Positions 1-9,271 of a stretch of DNA of 64,000 nt are shown piece by piece (positions within the stretch are counted from its first letter, which is position 1; every line of letters starts with the position of its first letter). A program made the translations under genes and the position numbers. The DNA is from Bifidobacterium margollesii (GTDB lineage Bacteria; Actinomycetota; Actinomycetes; Actinomycetales; Bifidobacteriaceae), in contig NZ_NMWU01000015.1 in assembly GCF_002860355.1 (NCBI RefSeq), forward strand, positions 1-64,000. The letters are read 5' to 3'. Under the pieces are notes generated by a model. The model was given only the letters and a program-made list of their open reading frames with translations, had not been told where the DNA came from and did no database searches.

Positions 1-96
1 GAGCACGGGCTCGGGACGCAGCGGCGAGTCCGCGACCCGCACGTCCTCGACGACCATGCCTTTGACGTTGAGAAGACGTTTGAATAAGCTGTTCAT
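1..96 (-). CDS. ISL3-family transposase, N-terminal fragment cut by window edge
   Basis: Only the first 32 residues are inside the window; the gene continues leftward. They begin MNSLFKRLLNVKGMVVEDV, which resembles the N-terminus of ISL3-family transposases of bifidobacteria, ahead of the zinc-binding domain. The ATG at 96-94 has a GGAG Shine-Dalgarno element six to seven bases upstream on the minus strand. The start lies only about 125 bases from the start of a second, damaged ISL3 gene pointing the other way, so two elements appear to have landed back to back. Family assignment from so short a piece is tentative. Confidence 0.55.
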   Translation of the reverse strand, partial: MNSLFKRLLNVKGMVVEDVRVADSPLRPEPVL

Positions 97-173
97 CAGG
101 CGTTCTCCGTGGTTCATTTCTTTGGTCGGAAAACAGAATACACGGGAACGCCCCTCACGCTTACGAAATCAAC

Positions 174-1210
174 GGCTCAACGACGAACCCACACCCACGA
201 AAACAGCAATAGCGCCAAAAATGAAGAAAACCGCGCGGCTTGCCATCGAGTCTAGCGCGTTTGATGGCCGTGTCCTGCTCGGTCTCGACAAGCTGGGGTT
301 GAATCCCGTCTGGCAGCGGCACGAGAAGGCCGGCTCGCGTGCGGGTGTGTGGCTGATCGGCTGCGAGTCCGGGGACGACACGGCACGCCGTTGCGCGCGG
401 TGCGGTGACGCCGGACGGATCCGCTCCTCGTGGCTCCGCCGGTTGGCGCACACGCCGGTCGGCCAGCACGCCGTGCATCTGATGGTGCGGGTGCGCCGCT
501 ACGAGTGCGTGCCGTGCGCGCGCTCGTGGACGGACGACCTGACCCGCGTCGCCCCGGAGGGCAGGCGGCTGACGGAGGCGGCGGCGTGGTGGGCCGCGGC
601 CGAGGTCGTGCTGAAGTCGAAGAGCATCCTGGCGTGCGCGCGCGACCTGCATTGCTCGTGGGGGGCCGTCAATAAGGCCGTATTGGAGAAGGGCATGGAG
701 ACGCTGATCGGCGACCCGAAACGCTTGGACGGGGACGACGCGTGCTGTTGAAGATCGAGACCTTGAGGACCGACAAGCAGAAGGAGCGCGCCGCCCGCCT
801 GCTCGACGACCCCGCCAACGTCGCGTTGAGGCTAGCGCACGGCGCCTACCAGAGGATCATCCGCTGCTACGCGCAGGAGGACAGACGCAAGGGCAAGGGC
901 GTGATGGCCGAGCTCATCGAGGCGCTCAACGCCAGGGGAGCCGCGCCCGGCTGCCCCGAACTCGCCGTCTTGGGCCGTACTCTGAAACGCCGCATGGGCG
1001 ACGTCCTCGCGTTCTTCGACCGGGAGCACAGCGCCAACGGGCCCACCGAGGCCATCAACGGCAGGCTCGAGACCCTACGCGGCATCGCCCTCGGCTTCCG
1101 CAACCTCGACAACTACATCACCCGCAGCCTACTGCACACCGGTGGCTTCAGACACACCATCCAGACCCACCTATGACACACGCCCCCTACACACCAAAAT
1201 CGGAAGAGCC
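174..1210 (+). mobile_element. ISL3-family insertion sequence, internally deleted
   Basis: The right boundary is set by the end motif at 1189-1210, which read on the minus strand begins GGCTCTTCCGATTTTGGTGT, in the style of ISL3 terminal repeats. The left boundary at 174 (GGCTCAACGACG...) is only a guess: it shares the GGCTC tip but little else. The 8 bases outside each end (166-173 and 1211-1218) do not match, so no target duplication is visible. The element is too short for an intact ISL3 (normally about 1.3-1.5 kb), in agreement with the internal deletion in its transposase gene. Confidence 0.55.
221..1176 (+). pseudogene. ISL3 transposase with catalytic core deleted
   Basis: The first part (ATG 221 to about 735) carries the N-terminal zinc-binding cysteines (RRCARCGD, YECVPCARSW) and the helix-turn-helix region ending GDPKRLDGD. 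The second part (from about 742 to 1176) is in another frame and encodes the family's C-terminal segment, with GRTLKRRMGDVLAFFD, NGPTEAINGRLE and LGFRNLDNYI. In intact homologues these pieces are separated by roughly 130-150 residues that hold the first DDE acidic residues; here they abut at about 735-750 with a frame change. Transposition activity from this copy is therefore not expected. The remaining DNA-binding domain could still make a truncated peptide. Confidence 0.85.
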
Positions 1211-1398
1211 GATTGTTCCTCCTGTGCTATGTGTTCAACGCAATGTGCTGAGGCCAGCCTTTCCACGGCTTCGGCAGTGTTATCACGATGCGATGCGGTT
1301 CCGCGGACACTTCGCGACGACCTGCGGGGGCCTGCTCCATGAATACCGCGCAGTGACTGTGCGATTGTCCTGTGGCAGTTGCGAACGCTCCGCATCGA

Positions 1399-3819
1399 TC
1401 ATTCGACGACGGACTTCGCGTAGAATCCGCGCTCCTTCCCCTCAATGATCCGGTCGCCGAGAATTTCGAACTTTCCATGAAGTTGCAGATCCTGCGAGGA
1501 TCCGCCAACGAACACATCGATGGTGCCGTGTTCGATCTTCCACTGCCGATCAACGGTGAGGAAGGCCAGCTGACTGGTTTTCAGATCGAACGTGATCCTG
1601 CGGCGTCTCCCTGCGGCGATGGGCAGACGGCGGAATCCGGCCAGTTCCATCACGGGGCGTGTCATACTGGCGTATCGGTCGCGCACGTAGAGCTGCACGA
1701 CCTCCTCGCCGTCACGATTGGAGACGTTCGCTATCGTGACCGATATCGTTACGACGTCTCCGACCCGTACGTCGGTGTCATTGATGGTCAGATCCTCGTA
1801 GGCGAACCTCGAATACGACAGGCCATGGCCGAAGGGATATCGCGGCGTGTGCGGGGAATCCACGTATTCCGGGAATCCGACGCTGTCTCCCTGATGCCAT
1901 GCGGAGCCGTTTGGATGATTGTAGTACAAGGGGATTTGCCCGGCGGTGTACGGAACGGTGACCGGCAGACGGCCGGCCGGATTGTAGTCTCCCGTCAGGG
2001 TGCGCGCGATGGCTTCGAATCCGGATTCCGAAGGGTTCCATGCTTCGAGGATCGCATTGGCGTACCGGTCGGCGGCGTCGCTGGAGATCGCACGGCCGTT
2101 CATATGCACCAGCACCATGGATTTGCCGGTTTCGCCGAGCAGTTCGATGAACCGTTCCTGTGCGAGGGAGAGGTTGATGTCCGTGGCGTCCACGCCCTCG
2201 CCCATCGATGCTATCGACGAGGTGGCGTGCTTGCCACCCACCGTGGCGATGACCAGATCGGCCTGTGCCGCCGCCTGCAGAGCCTCATCGAATCCGGATT
2301 CGTCGGTACCGGAATGATCGTAGCCGTGTGCAGTGATGACGGTAATGCCGGGAAGCAGCCGACGCAGTTCGTCTGCGAGCGTGGTGGCCTTCGGGTGTAG
2401 TCGGTGCAGGATTGCGTCGAATCTACCTCCTTCGGACCTTTGGATCGGGGTTCCGGGAAGTGTCTCGAATGTGCCGGCCCCGGAATCTTCGGCGGTGGTG
2501 ATACCGGCCATGGATGTCATGGCCGCCACGGCGCCTTCGGCCATCGACAGATGCGTGTATCCCCCGAACAGGTACCGGGCGTTTTCGGCATGCGGACCGA
2601 TGACGGCGATCGTGCGAATGCCGTCGGCGATGGGCAGCGTACCGTCGTTCTTCAGCAACGTCATCGATTCCAGAGCGGCCCGAAGCGTGACATCGGCGTC
2701 GCCGTCATGGAAGAACTCGCTCATCAGCTCATCACCCTGCAGCGCAAAGGGATGCTCGAACAGGCCCATGCGGAACTTGGCCTCTAACACTCGATGCACC
2801 GCGCGGTCGAGTATGGCGATATCCGCCTTGCCGCTGCGGAACCATTCGGCCAGCTCGTTATTGAACGCGGACCGGACATGCAGCTCCTGATCCATGCCGG
2901 CCTCCATGGCCCGCAGTCCGGCTTCGGTCAGGCTTTCCGTCACCTTCTGCACCGTGTGTATGTTGGTGATTGCGCCGTAGTCGGAGACGACGAGACCGTC
3001 GAATCCCATCTCATCGCGCAGCAGGGCTGTCAACAGGCGTTTGGAACCCGATGCTGGTTCGTTGCGGATCGAAGCGTAGCAGGGCATGATGCCTCGCAGA
3101 TGAGCTTCGCTGATGGCTGCTTGGAAAGGTTTGGCGTATTGTTCTCGCAGTTCGAGATCGCTCAGCTCCACATTGGCGCCGTGGATGCCGCCGAGAGCGG
3201 CGTGGAATCCGGTGAAGTGCTTGGCCACGGCTTCCGTGGTCAAGCCGTCGGGGCGGCTGGACTGCACACCATCGGTGAACGCCGATCCCAACGCCGACGC
3301 CAGCGTGGGATCCTCCCCGTAGGTTTCCCCCTGACGTCCCATGCGGGAATCACGGGAGATATCCAGTACGGGTGCGAATGTCTGGCTGATGCCGATGGCT
3401 CGTTCCTGTCTTCCGACAACGTCGCCGATGCTCCGCTCCAACTCAGGATCCCAAGCGGCGCCTCTCGAGATGCCCGAAGGGAAGCTGGTCGCTCCGGGGG
3501 AGTAGGCTCCGCATATACCTTCCATATGGAAGATGGCTGGAATGTGGTGGGGGCTGAGTTCCATGAATCGTTGCTGGATGGCCCGCTGCATGGTCGTCAC
3601 CTGATCCAGCGTTTCGAGGTCTCGCATCGTCAGACAGCTGATCTGTCCGGCCCCGTACGCGTAGTCGGTGTCGGTCCTTGGCAAATCGGCAGGGTCCATG
3701 GTGAAGTCCGGCACGAAATAGCAGGTCACCTGAGCCATTTTCTCGTCGATGCTCATCCTGCCCAGTAGGTCGTTGGCCCGTTGACGAGGAGAGAGGGTCG
3801 GGTCCAGATAACGTTTCAT
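1399..3819 (-). CDS. Glycoside hydrolase family 3 (beta-glucosidase/beta-xylosidase type)
   Basis: 806 residues, a full-length multi-domain GH3. The N-terminal barrel carries KHFTGF near residue 200 and VVSDYGAI near 277-284, whose Asp is the expected nucleophile. The C-terminal alpha/beta sandwich (LLKNDGTLPI, AVIGPHAENARY) is followed by a fibronectin-III-like domain starting about residue 660 (VTIANVSNRDGEEVVQLYV). The start is the ATG at 3819, preceded by GAAGGA; the frame is open further upstream but that part overlaps the GH78 gene. No signal peptide is visible, so it acts in the cytoplasm. It lies 50 bases after the GH78 gene and is probably cotranscribed. GH3 includes beta-glucosidases, xylosidases and arabinosidases; given the rhamnosidase context, a beta-glucosidase working after rhamnose removal is a reasonable inference, not a demonstrated specificity. 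Confidence 0.9.
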   Translation of the reverse strand: MKRYLDPTLSPRQRANDLLGRMSIDEKMAQVTCYFVPDFTMDPADLPRTDTDYAYGAGQISCLTMRDLETLDQVTTMQRAIQQRFMELSPHHIPAIFHMEGICGAYSPGATSFPSGISRGAAWDPELERSIGDVVGRQERAIGISQTFAPVLDISRDSRMGRQGETYGEDPTLASALGSAFTDGVQSSRPDGLTTEAVAKHFTGFHAALGGIHGANVELSDLELREQYAKPFQAAISEAHLRGIMPCYASIRNEPASGSKRLLTALLRDEMGFDGLVVSDYGAITNIHTVQKVTESLTEAGLRAMEAGMDQELHVRSAFNNELAEWFRSGKADIAILDRAVHRVLEAKFRMGLFEHPFALQGDELMSEFFHDGDADVTLRAALESMTLLKNDGTLPIADGIRTIAVIGPHAENARYLFGGYTHLSMAEGAVAAMTSMAGITTAEDSGAGTFETLPGTPIQRSEGGRFDAILHRLHPKATTLADELRRLLPGITVITAHGYDHSGTDESGFDEALQAAAQADLVIATVGGKHATSSIASMGEGVDATDINLSLAQERFIELLGETGKSMVLVHMNGRAISSDAADRYANAILEAWNPSESGFEAIARTLTGDYNPAGRLPVTVPYTAGQIPLYYNHPNGSAWHQGDSVGFPEYVDSPHTPRYPFGHGLSYSRFAYEDLTINDTDVRVGDVVTISVTIANVSNRDGEEVVQLYVRDRYASMTRPVMELAGFRRLPIAAGRRRRITFDLKTSQLAFLTVDRQWKIEHGTIDVFVGGSSQDLQLHGKFEILGDRIIEGKERGFYAKSVVE

Positions 3820-3869
3820 AAGCGTTCCTTCGGTTGAGATGTCGGTTTTCGGATTGCAGGTGGCGCGGT

Positions 3870-6215
3870 CTACAATCGGTACGTCCACGCATGATCGCCG
3901 GGATTCGGATGGCATCTGGTGCCGTCGGGCAGCACCACCGTGGCTTCCGTGCTTTCCGGGACGTGAACGGTCACGATTACCGCGTCCCCGTCTACCTGCC
4001 ACCCGGCCTCTATGCGACCGTATGGCGATTCGAGCGTCGCCTTGGCATGGTCGAACGGCGGATACACGTAGGGTCGGACGGTGAAGGACCGATATCCGGG
4101 GGCGGTGGCTTTCAATCCTGCGGTGTATTCGTGCAGGAAGGTGATGACCGCACCCTTGGAGTAATGGTTGAGAGATTCGGTCGGATGCCCCTGCTCGTCC
4201 ACTCCGTGCCAGTTTTCCCAAACCGTAGTGGCTCCTCGATCGAGCATCACCATCCAGCCCGGTTCGTCATGCCCCAGTAGAAGACGATAGGCCAGATCGG
4301 CATATCCGTAATCGGCGAGCGTGGGCAGCAGCATGCCGGTGGAGAGGAAGCCGGTGGCCAGTTTGCAGCCATCGTCTTCGATGAGCTTCGCAAGGCGTGC
4401 AGCGGCGGCGGGTCGGAGCGGTTCGGGGATCAGCCCGAACCGCAATGCCCGAACGTAGCTGGCCTGAGTGTCTCGAACAAGCGTGCCGTCATCGTGCATG
4501 AATTCCGCTCTCCATGCTAGTCGAACCAGTTCGGCCAGTTTCCCGAATCGAAGTTCGTCGTCGGCGCGTCCGAGCGCGTGGGCCGTGCGGGAGAGGATTT
4601 CGGCGCTGTGCGCGAAATATGCCGTGGCCACGATGCCCTGCTCCCAGAAACCGACTTTGACGGGATCAAAGACCATGTCAGGCTCCAGCCATTCGCCCCA
4701 TTGCCATCCGGTATCCCATATATACCGTTCGTGCGGTGCCGGAGTCGGCCGGGCCGCGACGCGATCTCGATGCCGTGAGGATGCGGCTTTTCGCTCCTGA
4801 AACTCCACCCAGCGTTTCATCATCTGATAGTTCTCTCGAAGCGCATCGATATCACCGTATGCCTGATATAGCTCCCAGGGAACCACCGTGGCGGCGTCCC
4901 CCCACCCTCCGGCGCCGTGAATGATATCATTCGGATCGTAATCCGGGCCGTTGCCGCAGTTGGGCGCCACATTGGTGACACGGCCATCGGAGAGTTGATC
5001 ATCGGCAAGCGATCTCAGCCATGATCGCAGGAAGGAGTCGATGTCGTCGAGGAATGCGGCCGTATGGGCGAAGATCTGTATGTCTCCGGTGTAGCCGGAC
5101 CGTTCTCGTTGCGGGCAATCGGTGGGAACTGCACAGGAATTGGCCCGCCAGCTGGCAACCGCGATGCGGTGAAGTGCGTTCACTTCATCGTTTCCACACG
5201 AGAAGGTGCCGATATGGGTGAGATCGTTACGTACTTGGAATGCGCTGATATCGTCGGGGGAAAGATCATTCGCCAAGCCATCCACGGCCACATAGCGGAA
5301 TCCATGCGTGGTATGGCGCGGTTCGAAGACGTCTTCCTCGCGTCCGCGTGAGATCACATGATCGATCTGGCCGGCTTCCAACGGAGTCATTTCTGGGCCG
5401 ACCAGCGCTCTCAGATGGTCGGTGGTCAGATCGCCGTCGGTGTTCAGGGCCTCGCCGTGCGTCAGGGTTATCCTGGTCCCTGCCGGACCGAGTTCGGACA
5501 GACGGACCCATCCGCTGATGTTCTGTCCAAAATCCACGATTTGTCGTCCTGAAGCCAGTCTTGTGATGGACCGGGGAACATATCGCTCGCAACAACGGAT
5601 CGGAGGTGCGGGATCGATGGCGAAGCGTTCCCGATCCGAAGTGAGGGGATCGCTGCTGATCGCCACGGGCTGCCATGATTCATGCCCTATGCGGGTGAAA
5701 TCGGTGGTCTGTCCGTCCATGAGGTCGGCTTGAACTATTTCGCTGACCGTCACCTGCCAGCGGCCGTCGGTGTCGATGCGTTGCGAATGATCATCTCCGT
5801 CGAGATTAAGCGATGCGATGACGGCGATCCGATTACCGAAACTATCGGCGAAACGAGAGTATCCGCATCGACCTCGATACCATCCGTCACTGACGCGCAG
5901 ACGCAGTTCGTTGCTTCCGGGGCGCAGCATCGATGAGACATCGTACTGCTGCACATACAGGGTCTTGGAGTAGCTGGTGAATCCGGGGCGCAATTCGTCG
6001 TCACCGATTCGCATTCCATTGAGGAAGGCTTCGTAGATACCGTGTGCGGTGACGGTCAGGCGGGCTGTCGCCGCACATGACGATTGCGGCAGATCGAAGA
6101 CGGTTCGGAAATCGTAGGCCGGACGCTCTCCTGGGGGAATACCATCATCGATGGTGATCCACTGTGCATCGACGAGTGCGGATTTGGGATCGAATTTTTG
6201 CACTGAGGAGTTCAT
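3870..6215 (-). CDS. GH78 alpha-L-rhamnosidase (first copy)
   Basis: 781 residues. It follows the usual order: N-terminal beta domains, then the (alpha/alpha)6 catalytic barrel, then a C-terminal beta domain (YRSFTVRPYVYPPFDHA). The catalytic acid cluster DCPQRERSGYTGD, with its Asp and Glu residues, sits near residue 410, and GWGDAATVVPW follows. Family enzymes release terminal alpha-L-rhamnose from plant or bacterial glycosides. The ATG at 6215 follows AAAGAG; the longer open frame upstream runs across the promoter region and is not credible. There is no signal peptide. It is the first structural gene of the leftward arm, 125 bases downstream of the LacI gene, with a palindromic operator between them. 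It is clearly divergent from the second GH78 of this locus, so the two probably split substrates. Confidence 0.92.
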   Translation of the reverse strand: MNSSVQKFDPKSALVDAQWITIDDGIPPGERPAYDFRTVFDLPQSSCAATARLTVTAHGIYEAFLNGMRIGDDELRPGFTSYSKTLYVQQYDVSSMLRPGSNELRLRVSDGWYRGRCGYSRFADSFGNRIAVIASLNLDGDDHSQRIDTDGRWQVTVSEIVQADLMDGQTTDFTRIGHESWQPVAISSDPLTSDRERFAIDPAPPIRCCERYVPRSITRLASGRQIVDFGQNISGWVRLSELGPAGTRITLTHGEALNTDGDLTTDHLRALVGPEMTPLEAGQIDHVISRGREEDVFEPRHTTHGFRYVAVDGLANDLSPDDISAFQVRNDLTHIGTFSCGNDEVNALHRIAVASWRANSCAVPTDCPQRERSGYTGDIQIFAHTAAFLDDIDSFLRSWLRSLADDQLSDGRVTNVAPNCGNGPDYDPNDIIHGAGGWGDAATVVPWELYQAYGDIDALRENYQMMKRWVEFQERKAASSRHRDRVAARPTPAPHERYIWDTGWQWGEWLEPDMVFDPVKVGFWEQGIVATAYFAHSAEILSRTAHALGRADDELRFGKLAELVRLAWRAEFMHDDGTLVRDTQASYVRALRFGLIPEPLRPAAAARLAKLIEDDGCKLATGFLSTGMLLPTLADYGYADLAYRLLLGHDEPGWMVMLDRGATTVWENWHGVDEQGHPTESLNHYSKGAVITFLHEYTAGLKATAPGYRSFTVRPYVYPPFDHAKATLESPYGRIEAGWQVDGDAVIVTVHVPESTEATVVLPDGTRCHPNPGDHAWTYRL

Positions 6216-6273
6216 AACGAGCTCTTTTCGCTGGATAATTACGGAATGGATTCTACATTGATGATTCCATTTC

Positions 6274-6287
6274 GTAGAACATTCTAC
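6274..6287. promoter_or_regulatory. LacI-type operator before leftward GH78-GH3 genes
   Basis: GTAGAACATTCTAC is a perfect 6-base inverted repeat around a 2-base centre. A further half-site, TTCTAC, occurs at 6251-6256. The same arms recur in front of the divergent operon at 7517-7530, and a half-site lies at 7431-7437 next to the LacI start. The shared sequence suggests one regulon controlled by the adjacent LacI protein. Confidence 0.7.
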
Positions 6288-6340
6288 ATCTAGTATGAGC
6301 GACGAACACCGTCGGCATGTCGCTTGTGCTGTCGGGAATG

Positions 6341-7384
6341 CTATCGTTTGGCTGGATGGGCCGACGATCCCCTGATCACAAGTTTCGGCGATTCGACTCG
6401 GCATACCGACTCGGTTCGGCCGTTGATCCGTTCGATCAGCAGCTTTGCCGCCGTTTTGCCCATTTCGTTGCTGGACTGGTCGATGGTGGTCAGACTCACT
6501 CCGTGCAGACCGGATGCGAAGACGTTGTCGTATCCGGTGATGGTGAGATCCTCGGGAATGCGCAGTCCCCGTTCTTGGGCTGCTCTCATCACGCCGAATG
6601 CGGCGATGTCGGAGCCTGCGTAGATGGCGGTCGGCGGGTTGTCGTCGTCAAGCAGCTGGCATCCGGCCGTGTATCCTCCGTCCTCGCTGTAGGTGGTCGT
6701 CACGATGCGTGGCCTGAGTCCGTGCATCTTCATGGCGTATTCATATCCGTCCTGCCGGCTGGTGTGCGATAGCACATAAGGGCGTTTGAGACCGCCGTCA
6801 GGCATGGAGGTGTAGGCGATGCTGCGGTGCCCCAGCTCCACCAGATAGTTCACCATGGCCAAGGAACCTTCGAAGGCGTTGTCCGTCACGGAATCGTAGT
6901 GGGTGCCGATGCCGTTGCGGGCCACCAGTACGGTGGGTGTTCGCTTGGCGAGCCGCTCCACCCATGAGATGTCCATCCAGGGGGAGATGAGGATGATGCC
7001 GTCAATCTGTCGGTCGAGCATCGCCTCGGCGGCGTTGATCTGTTCGGTGCCGAGAGCTCCGCCGACGGCGATGAGCGGCTGGTATTGCGTGGGTTTGAAG
7101 ACCTCGTCGATCTCCTCGGCGATCTGCGTGGGGAATGATGAGACGATGCCGGGCATCACGATGCCGATGGAATACGATCTGCCTCGCATCGATCTCGCGG
7201 CCGTGCGGGGACGGTATCCCAGCGTCTGAGCGGCCTTGTTGACCTTGGTGCGCATCTCGTCGCTCACTCCGTAGGCGTTGCGCAGCACCTTGGACACCGC
7301 CGACACGGACACGTTGGCTTCGGCGGCCACATCCTTGATGGTCGGATTCCGATGCTTGCCGGTGGGTTCTGGTGTCGACGTCAT
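6341..7384 (-). CDS. LacI-family transcriptional regulator of the rhamnoside locus
   Basis: 347 residues from the ATG at 7384. The N-terminal DNA-binding helix region reads IKDVAAEANVSVSAVSKVLRN, followed by the YRPRTAARSMRG hinge and a periplasmic-binding-like effector domain ending in the typical TTIDQSSNEMGKTAA segment. The frame is open up to 7456; an ATG at 7444 preceded by AGGGAA is an alternative start but would put an operator half-site inside the gene. The gene sits between the leftward GH78-GH3 pair and the rightward hydrolase-transporter operon. Matching palindromes in front of both arms make it the likely repressor of the whole locus, and a half-site near its own start suggests autoregulation. 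The effector, perhaps rhamnose or a rhamnoside, cannot be read from sequence. Confidence 0.9.
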   Translation of the reverse strand: MTSTPEPTGKHRNPTIKDVAAEANVSVSAVSKVLRNAYGVSDEMRTKVNKAAQTLGYRPRTAARSMRGRSYSIGIVMPGIVSSFPTQIAEEIDEVFKPTQYQPLIAVGGALGTEQINAAEAMLDRQIDGIILISPWMDISWVERLAKRTPTVLVARNGIGTHYDSVTDNAFEGSLAMVNYLVELGHRSIAYTSMPDGGLKRPYVLSHTSRQDGYEYAMKMHGLRPRIVTTTYSEDGGYTAGCQLLDDDNPPTAIYAGSDIAAFGVMRAAQERGLRIPEDLTITGYDNVFASGLHGVSLTTIDQSSNEMGKTAAKLLIERINGRTESVCRVESPKLVIRGSSAHPAKR

Positions 7385-7483
7385 GGAAAAAGCATACATC
7401 GATGCATGAAAACCGTCGATGTTGTGTGCTGTTCTACAATGCATTTCCCTAGACACGCCGAATGATTATTGTGATTGCAGAGG

Positions 7484-7514
7484 TTTGTACTTTCGATGTA
7501 CAAATTGTGGTAAT
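7484..7514 (+). promoter_or_regulatory. Likely promoter with inverted repeat for the rightward glycoside operon
   Basis: TTTGTAC at 7484-7490 and GTACAAA at 7498-7504 form a 7-base inverted repeat with a 7-base loop. The first arm contains TTGTAC, a passable -35, and GGTAAT at 7509-7514 is a passable -10 at 18-base spacing. The repeat could be a second regulator site overlapping the -35. The LacI-type operator starts 2 bases after the proposed -10. Confidence 0.45.
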
Positions 7515-7516
7515 GT

Positions 7517-7530
7517 GTAGAACGTTATAC
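7517..7530. promoter_or_regulatory. LacI-type operator before rightward operon
   Basis: GTAGAACGTTATAC matches the operator at 6274-6287 in nearly every arm position, with a CG centre typical of LacI-family sites and one mismatched pair. It lies at the expected transcription start just after the proposed -10, an arrangement suited to repression by blocking initiation. Confidence 0.65.
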
Positions 7531-7622
7531 AAAAGATATGGTGGACACCATCAAACAAGCTGGTTCAATGTAGAGCCATCGAGAATCGTTCGTCATAGTT
7601 GAGCGCAAAGGAAAACGATTTC

Positions 7623-9221
7623 ATGCAGTGCTATAGGACATTCGAACTGAACTTCCGCGGCGAACCTCCGAAGATCGGTCAGGAGGTGGCTGTCGATCTG
7701 GAGGCGATCTTCACGCTTGCCGGAACGACGACCCGAGTCAAAGGCTTCCATGCCGGTGATGGACGGTACGTGATCCGCTTCCTTCCGTTGCATGCCGGAC
7801 ACTGCACCTGGCGGGTCCGGGGTCTGTTCGAGGGCGATGGTTCGGAGGAATGTCTGCCGGCGCAATCGGAGGATCTTTCCCTGCATGATTCCGAGCGGAA
7901 GGAATCGGCGGCCCTTTGGCATGTCGATCTTAGTTCTCTGCATGGCATGGTGAGGGCGAACGGTGCGCGATTCGCCTACGATGACGGAACTCCGTACCGT
8001 CCCTTCGGCACCACCGTCTATGCTTTGGTGCATCAAAGTCAGGAGCTCATCGATCAGACCATTGAGACGCTGACCGAAGCGCCTTTCAACAAGGTGCGCA
8101 TGTGCGTGTTCCCCAAGCACTACTTCGCCAATGCGGCAGACCCGCAATGGTTCCCGTTTGAAAGAACCGGTGGAAGATTCGACTCGAGCCGCCCCTGCTA
8201 CCGATACTGGGACGAGCTGGAGCGCCGCATCGGTCAAATGCGACGGATCGGCATCGAAGTCGACCTCATTCTGTTCCATCCCTATGATCGCTGGGGATTC
8301 GCGCGAATGAGCCATGAGGAATGCCTGACGTATCTGGACTATGCCGTTCGTCGTCTTGCCGCACTGCCCAATGTCTGGTGGTCTCTGGCCAACGAATACG
8401 ATCTCATGACCGATTTCGAGGATTCATGGTGGCGTGACTTCGCTGCGTTCATCGGGGGCAATGACCCGTATCATCATCTGCTGAGCAACCACAATTTCGT
8501 CAACTACTGGGATTTCGATGAACCGAACACCACGCACTGCTGCGTGCAGAACGGGCATACCGGGTTGGTGCGTGATCTCATCGAAAGGCATGGCAAGCCC
8601 GTGATCTTCGACGAGGTGGGTTATGAGGGCAACATCATTTATGATTGGGGCAATCTTTCGGCGTTCGAACTGGTAGATCGATTCTGGACCGCATTCACGC
8701 TCGGCGGCTATTGCACACATGGCGAAACCTTCGAAGATCCCGACGACGTGCTGTGGTGGGCTCGAGGAGGGGAATTGCATGGTGAAAGTCCCGTACGCAT
8801 CGCTTTCCTGCGAGAGGTCATGGAATCTCTGCCGAACGATATGGAGCCCGCGGTCGGCGGCGCGTTCGGTATGCCGGTGAACGAACTGCTGGCCATGCGC
8901 AAAAGCGGTGAGCTCCCTGATGGCGTCAAGGGCACCATGACCGAGGTAATCATGAGACTCGACGAGAAGCGGTTTCTTGATCTCGTGCAAGACCTACGAC
9001 CGATTCAGGGACGCAGCGACGACGATGTGATGGTGTGGTATCTCTCCCGTCAATGCTGCGTCCATACTGAGATCGAACTGCCCGACACCCGTTCGTACGA
9101 CGTCGAAGTGATCGACGCTTGGGACATGACCCGTACCACCGTGCTCGAAGGCGTTACAGGTAAGGTCATCGTCCCCATGCTTGGAAAGGAGGGGCAGGCC
9201 ATCATCGCAACGGCTCGATGA
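7623..9221 (+). CDS. DUF5060/DUF5605-type TIM-barrel glycoside hydrolase
   Basis: 532 residues. An N-terminal beta-sandwich of the DUF5060 type (about 1-90, ending in the HCTWRVRGLFEG strand) precedes a TIM barrel with FGTTVYALVHQ, WWSLANEYD (Glu near 258) and VIFDEVGYEG (Glu near 331). These are positions where clan-A retaining enzymes carry the acid/base and nucleophile. A C-terminal domain like DUF5605 ends the protein (VEVIDAWDMTRTTVLEG). Relatives sit in polysaccharide and plant-glycoside loci and are mostly uncharacterised. The start is the ATG at 7623 with AAGGAAA upstream; the TTG at 7599 is less likely. No signal peptide. It is the first gene of the rightward operon, so it probably acts on the same imported glycoside as the rhamnosidases. 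Specificity is unknown. Confidence 0.8.
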   Translation: MQCYRTFELNFRGEPPKIGQEVAVDLEAIFTLAGTTTRVKGFHAGDGRYVIRFLPLHAGHCTWRVRGLFEGDGSEECLPAQSEDLSLHDSERKESAALWHVDLSSLHGMVRANGARFAYDDGTPYRPFGTTVYALVHQSQELIDQTIETLTEAPFNKVRMCVFPKHYFANAADPQWFPFERTGGRFDSSRPCYRYWDELERRIGQMRRIGIEVDLILFHPYDRWGFARMSHEECLTYLDYAVRRLAALPNVWWSLANEYDLMTDFEDSWWRDFAAFIGGNDPYHHLLSNHNFVNYWDFDEPNTTHCCVQNGHTGLVRDLIERHGKPVIFDEVGYEGNIIYDWGNLSAFELVDRFWTAFTLGGYCTHGETFEDPDDVLWWARGGELHGESPVRIAFLREVMESLPNDMEPAVGGAFGMPVNELLAMRKSGELPDGVKGTMTEVIMRLDEKRFLDLVQDLRPIQGRSDDDVMVWYLSRQCCVHTEIELPDTRSYDVEVIDAWDMTRTTVLEGVTGKVIVPMLGKEGQAIIATAR

Positions 9222-9271
9222 CCCCAAGTCGATCGCAAACATAGAAATCCGAAGATTCAAAGGAGAATCGC

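Noticed and set aside
166-1218. 8-base target duplication around the damaged ISL3 element
   Set aside because: The flanks differ, so no insertion-site duplication can be claimed.
1372-3768. Plus-strand frames opposite the GH3 gene
   Set aside because: GH3 on the minus strand explains the DNA with complete domains and a good start.
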